Positions 1 through 7,401 of a stretch of DNA of 11,860 nt are shown here, piece by piece; position 1 is the stretch's first letter, and every line of letters begins with the position of its first letter. A program made the translations under genes and the position numbers. The notes below the pieces were generated by a model. The model was not told the DNA's origin, made no database searches, and worked only from the letters and a program-made list of their open reading frames with translations. The DNA is from Alphaproteobacteria bacterium UBA2784 (GTDB taxonomy: Bacteria; Pseudomonadota; Alphaproteobacteria; Micropepsales; Micropepsaceae): NCBI GenBank assembly GCA_002352285.1, contig DEIC01000134.1:30224-42083 (forward strand), read 5' to 3'.

Positions 1-3000
1 GATGGCGTGATCGCGCCGCGGCGCATCGCGCTGATCGGTCCGTCGGCAACGATCCGCCGCACGCAAGATGGCCGCGTTTCGGTCGGTCTTGGTGCGGCCG
101 GAAATGCAGCGCCGTCCGCCGAAGCGGGCGGGCCGGACGCCATGCAGACAATGTTTGATCTGCTGTTGGAAGCGCCGCAGTCGCGCGACAGCCTGACCTA
201 TCTCGCGCAGCTCGACATCAAGAGCGCGACGTTCACCTTCATTGATGAAAGAACCGGAACAACGCTGACCGCACCGGATGGCGCAATGTCCATTCAGCGC
301 GATGCCGATGGCGTTGCCGTATCGCTTGAAGCCAATCTGGCCTTGCCGGGTGAAACCTGGCGTGTGGTGGCGCGCGCCGACTATGTGCACGGCTCGGAGG
401 ATGTGCAGGTCGAGGCAACGTTCGGCGACATCAGGCCGGCCAATCTTGCAGCGGCAGGCACACTCTTCGGCGGCCTTGGCGGCATTGATGTGCCGATCCG
501 CGGAACAGCCTCGCTGACGCTCGATACGCAGTCGAACCTGACGAGTGCAGCACTCTTCCTGATCGCTGGCGAAGGCCGCATCAACCGCCCGGACATTGTT
601 CCCGGCCCCGTCGCCTTTGATTCAGCAGAGGCGGCGCTGATGTTTGACGCGTCACTCGATCAGCTGATGCTGTCGGGCCTGACCATGCGGGCTGGCGAAA
701 ACTCGGCCAGCGTCAGCGGAACCCTGACCATCAATCGCAACCCTGATGGCAGTTATGACGCCTTCGGCTTTGATGTCGTGGCCGAGCCTGCCACGCTTCA
801 TGTCGAAGGCATGTATGACACGCCGCTGGCGATTGACCGCGCCGCCTTGCGTGGCACGTGGACACCAGCGACACGCAACATCCTTCTCGACATGGCAGCC
901 TTGCGCGCGGGCGCCCTTGAGATGTCGCTGAGCGGCGCCATCGGCATCACCGATGCCGGGCCCGATCTGCAATTGACGGGAAGCCTCTCGCGTCTGCCGA
1001 TCACCGACATGGTGGCCGCATGGCCCGTGGGGGTGGGCGAGGGCGCGCGCAGCTGGCTGGCCGAGAATGTTTTTGCCGGCACCATCACCGGCGGCACGCT
1101 GAAGGTGGCGCTGACGCCCGACATGTTCGCGATGGAGCGCCTGCCTGACGAGGCCTTCAGTTTCGACTTCGGCTTTGAGGGGTTGGAGGCAAACTTCATC
1201 AGTGGCCTGACCCACATCACCTCGGCTGCGGGCACGTCGCGCGTTGTGGGCGATTATTTCTCGCTCGACATTGCGGCAGGTGCTGTCGGCCCGCTCACCA
1301 TCAATGCCGGCACGATGAAGGTTGATGATCTGGTGACGCGCGGCGCGCCCGCATTTTTCACGGCCGACATTTCTGGAAGCATTTCCGACGTGTTGCGGCT
1401 GATCGACATGGAGCCGTTGGGTTACGCCTCGCGCTTTGGCATTGAGCCGGACAAGGTTGTGGGCAACGCGGCGCTGCGCTTCAACGTCATTGTGCCGATG
1501 CTCAAAGAGCTGAAAGTCGCTGATGTCACTTTTGACATCGATGCTGATGTCACCGGCCTCGCACTGGAGCGTGGCCCCCGCTATTCGCTCAGCGACGGAA
1601 ATTTTGCCTTTGCGATTACCGGCGATGCGCTTTCTGCCGATGGCACCGCAAAGCTCAATGGCGTGGCCGCGGCGATCAAGTGGGACGAGGATTTTGGCGC
1701 ACGCACCGGCGCCAACTCAACGCGCATGGGAATCGCTGCGCGCCTCGATGGCGCCGCGCGCACGGCGTTGGGCCTGCCCGAGGGCCGCATCACGGGGACC
1801 ATCGGCCTCAATATCACCACCGAAGGCTCGGGCATGCTCATCCGCGCGGTCGATGCCGATGTGGATTTCGCTGATGCCAGTCTCACGCTGCCCGAACTCG
1901 ACTGGCAGAAGTTGCCGGGCGAGGCGGGACGGCTGAACGTGCGGCTTGAATGGCCCGAGAGCGAGCCGATGCGCGTGCGTGCACTTTCCTATGCCGGCAC
2001 TGGCGCCGAGCTGCGCGGCTCTGCCTCCTTCGGGCCTGATGGCCAGCTGGAGACGCTGGCGCTGGATCGCGCCATTCTTGGTCCGGAAAACGATTTCACC
2101 GCAACAGTGGCGCGCACGCCCAATGGCTATGCCGTCAACGCCAGCGGCGCGCGCATCAGTGCAACCGGCATTCTGCGCGACCTGATGCGCGGCAATGACG
2201 ATGGCACGCCTGCGCTGGACTGGCGCATCGCCGCGCGCTTCGACAGGCTTGTGCTGCGCGGTCAGGCGCTGGACGGCGCAATCATCGAGGCCGAGACACT
2301 GGGCGGCGCGCTGGCCGCGCTGCGTCTTGACGGCGCCTTCGACGGCGAAGTGCTGGCCGGACGCCTGACAAACATGGGGACCGATGGCCGTCAACTGACC
2401 GTCTCAACGCGCAATGCCGGTGCGCTGATGCGCGCGGCGACCGGATTTGAATCGATGATTGGCGGCGACCTGCGCTTGACCATGACCCTGCCGCCGCTGG
2501 CGCTTGCCAGCATCGGAGAGGGCGATCAGGCCAATCTGCCCGCCACGCGCGGTCGCCTGCGCATCAACGAGTTCCGCATCACTGACCAGCCGTTCTTCTC
2601 GCGCCTTTTTGCGGCGGGATCGCTGACGGGCATTGCTGATCTGATGAGCGGCGAGGGCATTACCTTCACCGCGCTGGATGTTCCTTTCTCCAGCAAGGAC
2701 AGCCTGATTACGATTGAAGGCGCGCGTGCCAATGGCCCGGCGGTCGGCGTCACGTTTGACGGCGTTGCCGACCAGAAAACCGATGCCATTGATTTCGGCG
2801 GCACGCTCGTGCCGATCTATGGCCTGAACTCGATCTTCGATGAGATTCCGCTGCTGGGCGACATTCTGGCGGGCCGCGATGGCGAGGGCATTTTCGGCCT
2901 GACCTATGCCGTGCGCGGCGATGTGGATGAGCCGGGCATCACCGTGAACCCGCTGTCGGCGCTTGCGCCCGGCATCTTCCGCCGCATCTTTGAAATCGGC

Positions 3001-3054
3001 GGCGATGGCGAAGACCTGCCGGAACGCGATGAAGGCCCGGGCGAGACGCCGTAA
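1..3054 (+). CDS. YhdP/AsmA-like DUF3971 envelope protein, 5' partial
   Basis: The frame is open from the first base of the window, so the N-terminus (normally one transmembrane anchor plus about 100 residues) is missing; the GTG at position 7 is an internal codon, not a supported start. About 1017 residues are visible. They consist of long runs of alternating hydrophobic and polar residues rich in Gly, Ala and Asp, as expected of the repetitive beta-groove of the AsmA/TamB/YhdP superfamily. The last 150 residues carry the family's best signature: GGTLVPIYGLN, then IPLLG, EGIFGLTY and VNPLSALAPGIFRRIF, followed by a short acidic tail. Known family members are inner-membrane-anchored periplasmic proteins, several of which help move phospholipid to the outer membrane; that role here is inference. 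The gene converges on the thioesterase gene with a 7-nt gap and no terminator. The family call is firm, the exact function is not. Confidence 0.87.
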   Translation, partial: DGVIAPRRIALIGPSATIRRTQDGRVSVGLGAAGNAAPSAEAGGPDAMQTMFDLLLEAPQSRDSLTYLAQLDIKSATFTFIDERTGTTLTAPDGAMSIQRDADGVAVSLEANLALPGETWRVVARADYVHGSEDVQVEATFGDIRPANLAAAGTLFGGLGGIDVPIRGTASLTLDTQSNLTSAALFLIAGEGRINRPDIVPGPVAFDSAEAALMFDASLDQLMLSGLTMRAGENSASVSGTLTINRNPDGSYDAFGFDVVAEPATLHVEGMYDTPLAIDRAALRGTWTPATRNILLDMAALRAGALEMSLSGAIGITDAGPDLQLTGSLSRLPITDMVAAWPVGVGEGARSWLAENVFAGTITGGTLKVALTPDMFAMERLPDEAFSFDFGFEGLEANFISGLTHITSAAGTSRVVGDYFSLDIAAGAVGPLTINAGTMKVDDLVTRGAPAFFTADISGSISDVLRLIDMEPLGYASRFGIEPDKVVGNAALRFNVIVPMLKELKVADVTFDIDADVTGLALERGPRYSLSDGNFAFAITGDALSADGTAKLNGVAAAIKWDEDFGARTGANSTRMGIAARLDGAARTALGLPEGRITGTIGLNITTEGSGMLIRAVDADVDFADASLTLPELDWQKLPGEAGRLNVRLEWPESEPMRVRALSYAGTGAELRGSASFGPDGQLETLALDRAILGPENDFTATVARTPNGYAVNASGARISATGILRDLMRGNDDGTPALDWRIAARFDRLVLRGQALDGAIIEAETLGGALAALRLDGAFDGEVLAGRLTNMGTDGRQLTVSTRNAGALMRAATGFESMIGGDLRLTMTLPPLALASIGEGDQANLPATRGRLRINEFRITDQPFFSRLFAAGSLTGIADLMSGEGITFTALDVPFSSKDSLITIEGARANGPAVGVTFDGVADQKTDAIDFGGTLVPIYGLNSIFDEIPLLGDILAGRDGEGIFGLTYAVRGDVDEPGITVNPLSALAPGIFRRIFEIGGDGEDLPERDEGPGETP

Positions 3055-3061
3055 GCGCCAC

Positions 3062-3463
3062 TCACAGCACCATCTGCGATTGTGTCACCAGCGCAACCAG
3101 CTTGCCGTCATCGCGCGTGATGCGCGTCTGCCAGACCATCGTCTTCTTGCCGCGGTGGACCGGCTCGCACGTGCCAGTCACCACGCTGCCCTTGGGGGCA
3201 GGAGCCAGAAAATTCGTCTTGCTTTCAATCGTGGTCGTGCCCGCGCCCTGCGGCAGATTGAGAACAGTGGCGATGGCCCCCAGCGTGTCAGCAATCGCCA
3301 TGATCGCGCCGCCATGAAGAATGGCCGGCACCGTGCAGATCGCGTCGCGCACGGTCACCTTGCCGGAAACGCGGTCTTTGCTTGCCTCAACGATCTCAAG
3401 CCCGATCAATTCGGCAAAGGGCAGCGGCATCGATTTGACCGCCGCAAGCATGTCCTGTGTCAT
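3062..3463 (-). CDS. PaaI-family hotdog-fold acyl-CoA thioesterase
   Basis: This 133-residue protein has the length and layout of a single-domain PaaI/YdiI-type thioesterase, which hydrolyses acyl-CoA (often aryl-CoA) thioesters in the cytoplasm. The central hotdog helix carries the diagnostic HGG at residues 50-52 followed by Asp59 in AIMAIADTLG, the usual catalytic acid position. The strand TTIESKTNFLAPAPKG at 77-92 matches the substrate-tunnel strand of the family. The substrate cannot be read from sequence. The start is slightly uncertain: an AAGGA directly abuts the ATG at 3463 (spacing 0), which is too close, while it lies about 12 nt from an in-frame ATG at 3451 (Met5). Translation may therefore begin at Met5. 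The gene is divergent from the glycosyltransferase operon and convergent with the DUF3971 gene. No paa or other aromatic-degradation gene is adjacent. Confidence 0.88.
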   Translation of the reverse strand: MTQDMLAAVKSMPLPFAELIGLEIVEASKDRVSGKVTVRDAICTVPAILHGGAIMAIADTLGAIATVLNLPQGAGTTTIESKTNFLAPAPKGSVVTGTCEPVHRGKKTMVWQTRITRDDGKLVALVTQSQMVL

Positions 3464-3492
3464 TCCTTCATTTCCATAAAATCAGAAGCAAG

Positions 3493-3534
3493 CATAAGTT
3501 GAATGTGCGTCGCAATGCGCGCGCCCATAAGTTG
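3493..3534. repeat. 9-bp direct repeat in divergent promoter gap
   Basis: The sequence CATAAGTTG occurs exactly at 3493-3501 and again at 3526-3534, with a start-to-start distance of 33 bp, about three helical turns. Both copies sit in the gap between the divergent thioesterase and glycosyltransferase genes, where promoters for both must lie. Spacing on one face of the helix would suit a regulator binding site, but two copies are the minimum and chance cannot be excluded. No convincing -35/-10 pair was found in this gap on either strand. Confidence 0.35.
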
Positions 3535-3555
3535 TGTCACTCAGCCCGTCACCTA

Positions 3556-3578
3556 GCCTCGAAAAAAAGAGGCGGGGG
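3556..3578 (+). promoter_or_regulatory. Ribosome-binding region of the glycosyltransferase, with small hairpin
   Basis: GAGG at 3569-3572 and a G5 run at 3574-3578 lie 12 and 6 nt before the ATG at 3585 and decide the start. GCCTC at 3556-3560 is the exact complement of GAGGC at 3569-3573, with an A-rich 8-nt loop, so a 5-bp hairpin could partly hide the ribosome-binding site. The stem is short and regulation is only a possibility. Confidence 0.4.
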
Positions 3579-3584
3579 CCAGCC

Positions 3585-5264
3585 ATGGGAGATGCCGGAG
3601 ACGCCGGGCATTTGATGCCCCCTGTTTCTGCGCTTCCGCACACCGCACCTTCATTCATCGCTCTCAGCCCGGTTCAACGTGATTTCTGCCAGCGCCATCT
3701 GGTGCTGCCGGTTGAAGAGACGCCACACGCCATCACTCTAGCAGTTGCGGAGAGGTCTGCGCATCTTGCCGCGTCGCTGACGCTTTTGTTTGGCAAAGAG
3801 GCGCATTTCGTGCGCTGGCCGCTGCCGGAATTGCGCGCGGCGATTTATGCGCGTGTGGCGCCGTTTGCCTTGCATGAGGCTGTGCATGGCTTGCGCGAAA
3901 GCGAGCCCGCGCGATCAGCATCCATGCGCGCAACGCCGTTTCAGATCGTATTGTTTGCAAGCCTCGGCGGGTTGTTTGTGGCGGCCCTTGCACTGAATGC
4001 CAGCGCGGCGCTTGTGCTGGCCGTTGCCTTCATGTCGGTTTTTTATGTGGGGCATTTTCTGTTGCGCACGCTTGCGGCCGGGGCAGGCGCTGCGACATTC
4101 CACAATCCGGCTGCACTGGCGCAGCCGCAGCTTGGCCTGCTGCCCGTCTATACGGTTCTCGTACCGCTCTATCGCGAGGCGCAGATCGTGCCGTCACTGA
4201 TGGCGGCGATGCGCATGCTGGAATGGCCGAAGGATCGCCTTGACCTGAAACTGATTGTTGAAGAAGACGATCTGGAAACCCGCCAGGCGGCATCGCGCTT
4301 CGAGGATGAGGCGGAAGTCATCGTCGTGCCGCCGGGCGGTCCGCGCACCAAACCCAAGGCGCTCAACTTTGCACTCGCCTTTGCACGGGGCGATTTCCTT
4401 GTCATCTATGACGCTGAAGACCGCCCCGAACCCGACCAGCTGAAAAAGGCCCATGCCCGGTTTCAGGAGAGGGGTGAGCGGCCCATCGCCTGCCTTCAGG
4501 CGCGGCTCAATTGCTATAACCGCAATCGCAACTGGCTGACGCGCCTCTTCGCACTCGATTATGCGCTGTGGTTCGACTTCATGCTGCCGGGGCTCGAGCG
4601 CATGGGCCTGCCGCTGCCACTGGGCGGAACCTCAAACCATTTCCGTGTCAGCGTATTGCGCCACGTCCACGCATGGGATGCATGGAACGTGACCGAAGAC
4701 GCCGATCTGGGTCTGCGCCTGATGCGCCACGGCCACCGCATCGCGACGCTGGATTCAACCACCTATGAGGAGGCCGCCGAAACGCTTGGCCCCTGGTTGC
4801 GCCAGCGCGCGCGCTGGCTGAAGGGCTATCTCATCACGTTTCTGGTGCACATGCGCGTTCCGGGCAGGGCGCTGATGGAGTTTGGCGCGTTCGGCGTGCT
4901 GGGCCTTGTATTCTTTATCGGCGGATCGGTGCTGACCGCGCTCGTCAATCCGGTGTTCTGGATATTGTGGATCATCTGGGCCGCGACTGGCACAAATGAT
5001 TTTCATTTCCTGTTTGGCGGCACGGTCGAGGGGCTGGCGCTCTTCTCCATGATTGCGGGAAATCTCGGCTGCCTCGTCTTGTGGCTGATTGCCCCGATGC
5101 GGCGCGGCTGGATGGAACTGGCGCCATGGGCGCTGACGGCGCCGCTCTATTGGCTGCTGATTTCGGCAGCAGGATGGCTTGCGCTCTATGACTTCATCGC
5201 GCGCCCCTTCCACTGGCACAAGACGCCGCACGGCGCATCAGCAGCAAGCGCAGGTGCGCCATGA
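3585..5264 (+). CDS. Membrane-bound family 2 glycosyltransferase, XagB-like
   Basis: This 559-residue processive-type glycosyltransferase probably polymerises a surface polysaccharide from a nucleotide sugar at the inner membrane. Residues 1-115 form a soluble N-terminal region without a recognised motif. Two membrane segments follow (about 119-160), then the GT2 catalytic domain (about 190-415) with the nucleotide-sugar motifs VEEDD (225-229) and DAED (276-279), the catalytic-base motif TED (370-372) and QRARW (407-411), which is the QxxRW motif of cellulose synthase-like enzymes. About four more membrane helices occupy 433-535. The architecture recalls proteins annotated XagB, but that name is not certain. 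I chose the ATG at 3585 over the in-frame GTG at 3534 because a purine-rich GAGGCGGGGG run (3569-3578) lies just upstream. No PilZ domain is present, so no c-di-GMP control is visible. The stop overlaps the next start as ATGA. Confidence 0.87.
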   Translation: MGDAGDAGHLMPPVSALPHTAPSFIALSPVQRDFCQRHLVLPVEETPHAITLAVAERSAHLAASLTLLFGKEAHFVRWPLPELRAAIYARVAPFALHEAVHGLRESEPARSASMRATPFQIVLFASLGGLFVAALALNASAALVLAVAFMSVFYVGHFLLRTLAAGAGAATFHNPAALAQPQLGLLPVYTVLVPLYREAQIVPSLMAAMRMLEWPKDRLDLKLIVEEDDLETRQAASRFEDEAEVIVVPPGGPRTKPKALNFALAFARGDFLVIYDAEDRPEPDQLKKAHARFQERGERPIACLQARLNCYNRNRNWLTRLFALDYALWFDFMLPGLERMGLPLPLGGTSNHFRVSVLRHVHAWDAWNVTEDADLGLRLMRHGHRIATLDSTTYEEAAETLGPWLRQRARWLKGYLITFLVHMRVPGRALMEFGAFGVLGLVFFIGGSVLTALVNPVFWILWIIWAATGTNDFHFLFGGTVEGLALFSMIAGNLGCLVLWLIAPMRRGWMELAPWALTAPLYWLLISAAGWLALYDFIARPFHWHKTPHGASAASAGAP

Positions 5265-5974
5265 AGCGCATGATCGCCTTCCTCATCCTCCTCCTTCAGG
5301 CTGCGCCCGCGCTGGCGGGCGCCTGGACGCAACCGGAGGGCCGCACGCTGCGCATCGAAAAATTCTCCGCCTTTATTGGTGGCAGCGATGGCGTGATGGT
5401 GGAGCGTTATCTGGAGTTTGGCGTCACGGCAGACATCACGCTCATCACCACGACGACCGTTGCCCCCGATCCCGTGAAGGAATGGGGAGAGGCCGGGCGC
5501 GGCTCTGCCGCCATCGCGTTGCGACAGAACCTGTTTGCGTGGGAGGGCCTCGTCATGTCGGCGCAGTCGGGGCTTTACCTGCCGCGCAATCCGGATGGTG
5601 ATGGCTTTGGCGAAGCGGAGTATGAGCATCGCGTGGCGCTGGGCTGGGGCGGCTCCATTCTGGGCACGGGCATCTTTGCCAATGCAGAGGCGGGCCTGCG
5701 CACCGATGTGCGTGGCCTGCCGCAGGCGCGCCTTTATGATTTCACGCTTGGCCAGAACCTCAGCGCCGATGTCCAGCTGATCTCGTCGCTCAGCCTGACC
5801 CAGCGCGACGGCTATGACATGGACGAGCGCCGCGAACAGGTCTCGCTTGTCTGGTCGATCACCGAGGAAGTGTCATTCGAAGCGGGCGTCAGCCGCACCA
5901 CCTATGACAGCCCGTTCGCCGACGCCGACGAAGAGGGCCTCGCCGTTCACGTTGCGATATGGGCGCGGCGCTAA
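5261..5974 (+). CDS. Secreted beta-rich protein coupled to the glycosyltransferase
   Basis: This 237-residue protein begins with a clear Sec signal peptide: Lys2-Arg3, a hydrophobic run, and an ALA|G cleavage site after about residue 19. The mature part of about 218 residues has no further membrane helix. It shows repeated amphipathic, strand-like stretches such as VALGWGGSILGTGIFANAEA and SADVQLISSLSLTQRDG, separated by Asp/Gly-rich turns. This suggests a small outer-membrane beta-barrel or a periplasmic beta protein; however, it ends in WARR rather than the terminal aromatic residue typical of barrel proteins, so membrane insertion is unproven. I recognise no named family with confidence. 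Its ATG overlaps the upstream stop by 4 nt (ATGA), so it should be made by translational coupling with the glycosyltransferase. A role in exporting, anchoring or modifying that enzyme's polysaccharide is inferred from this context alone. Its stop interlocks with that of gcdH. Confidence 0.75.
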   Translation: MKRMIAFLILLLQAAPALAGAWTQPEGRTLRIEKFSAFIGGSDGVMVERYLEFGVTADITLITTTTVAPDPVKEWGEAGRGSAAIALRQNLFAWEGLVMSAQSGLYLPRNPDGDGFGEAEYEHRVALGWGGSILGTGIFANAEAGLRTDVRGLPQARLYDFTLGQNLSADVQLISSLSLTQRDGYDMDERREQVSLVWSITEEVSFEAGVSRTTYDSPFADADEEGLAVHVAIWARR

Positions 5975-7191
5975 CCCGAAAACGCCTGCAGCCCCGTCTG
6001 CGCGCGACCGAGGATGAGGGCGTGCACGTCATGCGTGCCCTCATAGGTGTTGACGGCCTCCAGATTCATCACGTGCCTTATGACGTGATATTCGTCTGAC
6101 ACGCCATTACCGCCGTGCATGTCACGCGCCACGCGCGCGATGTCGAGCGCCTTGCCGCAATTGTTGCGCTTCATCAGCGAAATCGCGGGCGGCGAGGCGG
6201 TGCCCGCCTCCATCATCCGGCCAAGGCGCAGCGCGCCGGAAAGCCCCAGCGCTATTTCGGTCTGCATGTCGGCAAGTTTCTTCTGCACCAGCTGATTGGC
6301 TGCCAGCGGCCGGCCAAACTGCTTGCGCTCCATCGTATAAGTGCGCGCCGCCTGCCAGCAGAACTCGGCGGCACCCATCGCACCCCACGCAATGCCATAG
6401 CGCGCGCGGTTGAGGCAGCCAAACGGACCCGCAAGGCCGCGCACATTCGGCAGGTAATTGGCGTCGGGCACGAACACATTGTCGAGCACGATCTCGCCCG
6501 TCACCGAGGCGCGCAGCGAAAACTTGCCTTCGATCTTGGGCGTCGAGAATCCCTTCATGCCGCGCTCAACGACAAAGCCGCGAATGTCGCCCGCGTCATC
6601 CTTGGCCCACACGACCGCGACGTCGGCAATCGGGCTGTTGGTGATCCACATCTTGGCGCCATTGAGCACATAGCCGCCGTCGGCTTTCCGTGCGCGCGTC
6701 ACCATCGAACCGGGATCAGAGCCGTGGTCAGGCTCAGTGAGGCCAAAGCAACCCACATGTTCGCCGCTCGCAAGCTTCGGCAGGAAGCGCATGCGCTGCT
6801 CCTCCGTGCCATAGGCGTAAATGGGATGCATGACGAGGCTCGACTGCACGCTCATCGCCGAGCGATAGCCGCTGTCCACCCGCTCCACCTCACGTGCGAC
6901 CAGACCATAGGCAACATAGCCAAGACCCGCGCAGCCATATTTTTCCGGCAGCGTGATGCCCAGCATGCCCTGCGCACCCATCTCGGACATGATGGCGCGG
7001 TCGAAGACTTCATTGCGGAAGCCCTCTCTCACGCGCGTCATCAGACGGTCGGCGCAGAAGCTGGCCGCACTGTCGCGCACCATGCGCTCGTCTTCCGTCA
7101 GCTCGCTGTCAAGCAGCAGCGGGTCTTCCCAGTTGAACGGCGCGCGATCAATATCAGGCTTGAGCGCGGATGCGGGCTTGGGGCTGGCCAT
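5971..7191 (-). CDS. gcdH: Glutaryl-CoA dehydrogenase
   Basis: This 406-residue acyl-CoA dehydrogenase oxidises and decarboxylates glutaryl-CoA to crotonyl-CoA in lysine, tryptophan and glutarate breakdown, passing electrons from FAD to ETF. The motif EVERVDSGYRSAMSVQSSLV (101-120) holds Glu103, Arg110 and Ser114, equivalent to human Glu87, Arg94 and Ser98, which bind the distal carboxylate and separate this enzyme from other acyl-CoA dehydrogenases. The FAD/substrate segment GCFGLTEPDHGSDPGSM is at 147-163. The catalytic base is Glu384 in NTYEGTHDVHALILGRA, the equivalent of human Glu370. The bacterial length is normal with no mitochondrial-type leader. The ATG at 7191 is the only reasonable start upstream of the conserved FNWEDPLLL, though its ribosome-binding site is weak. 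The usual CaiB-type CoA-transferase partner gene is not adjacent. The start lies 22 nt behind tRNA-Thr on the same strand, and the stop interlocks with that of the upstream-strand secreted protein. Confidence 0.95.
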   Translation of the reverse strand: MASPKPASALKPDIDRAPFNWEDPLLLDSELTEDERMVRDSAASFCADRLMTRVREGFRNEVFDRAIMSEMGAQGMLGITLPEKYGCAGLGYVAYGLVAREVERVDSGYRSAMSVQSSLVMHPIYAYGTEEQRMRFLPKLASGEHVGCFGLTEPDHGSDPGSMVTRARKADGGYVLNGAKMWITNSPIADVAVVWAKDDAGDIRGFVVERGMKGFSTPKIEGKFSLRASVTGEIVLDNVFVPDANYLPNVRGLAGPFGCLNRARYGIAWGAMGAAEFCWQAARTYTMERKQFGRPLAANQLVQKKLADMQTEIALGLSGALRLGRMMEAGTASPPAISLMKRNNCGKALDIARVARDMHGGNGVSDEYHVIRHVMNLEAVNTYEGTHDVHALILGRAQTGLQAFSG

Positions 7192-7213
7192 GGCGTGGTG
7201 TCTCGAAGAAAAA

Positions 7214-7288
7214 TGGTGCCGGCTGAGGGAATTGAACCCCCGACCAACGGTTTACAAAACCGCTGCTCTACCCCTGAGCTAAGCCGGC
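7214..7288 (-). tRNA. tRNA-Thr (anticodon UGU)
   Basis: The reverse strand folds into a complete 75-nt tRNA with encoded CCA (7214-7216). The acceptor stem GCCGGCT/AGCCGGC pairs over all 7 bp. The D-arm is GCTC/GAGC with a 7-nt loop, and the anticodon stem is GCGGT/ACCGT around the loop TTTGTAA, giving anticodon TGT. The variable loop has 5 nt, and the T-arm GGGGG/CCCTC holds the loop TTCAATT. The UGU anticodon and the GCCGGCT acceptor match tRNA-Thr reading ACA-type codons. Immediately after CCA comes TTTTTCTT, a possible weak end of transcription, then gcdH. Confidence 0.96.
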
Positions 7289-7306
7289 GCCTCTTGCGGG
7301 GCAACG

Positions 7307-7335
7307 CCATAGCGCAGCGGCAGGCAAGCTGGCAA
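7307..7335 (-). promoter_or_regulatory. Candidate sigma-70-type promoter of tRNA-Thr
   Basis: On the reverse strand, TTGCCA (7330-7335) is followed after exactly 17 nt by CTATGG (7307-7312), in the right place to start transcription about 12 nt ahead of the tRNA. The stretch between the -10 and the tRNA is GC-rich, as is common for stable-RNA promoters. If transcription reads through the tRNA, the same promoter would also serve gcdH. Confidence 0.45.
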
Positions 7336-7401
7336 CAGGCTTTGCAAGCAGGCGCGCACCATGCAGGATGGCGATACCCCACCAATTCACGGACCTGATT
7401 G

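Noticed and set aside
1717..2394. A 225-codon minus-strand frame inside the DUF3971 gene (and a similar one at 652-1215)
   Set aside because: Both are shadows of the long DUF3971 frame, with Arg/His/Gln-rich products and no supporting start context.
3534..3584. GTG at 3534 as the glycosyltransferase start
   Set aside because: It would add 17 Ser/Pro/Lys-rich residues and place the purine-rich ribosome-binding run inside the coding region. The ATG at 3585 is better placed.
7214..7288. tRNA-Thr as an integration (att) site for a mobile element
   Set aside because: The flanks hold gcdH and a hydrolase. I saw no integrase, no duplicated tRNA 3' end and no change in composition.
6115..7398. A 427-codon open frame on the plus strand, antisense to gcdH and running through the tRNA
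   Set aside because: It is the mirror of a highly conserved gcdH and of a tRNA. Its product is His/Arg/Ala-rich without any domain, typical of a shadow frame in GC-rich DNA.
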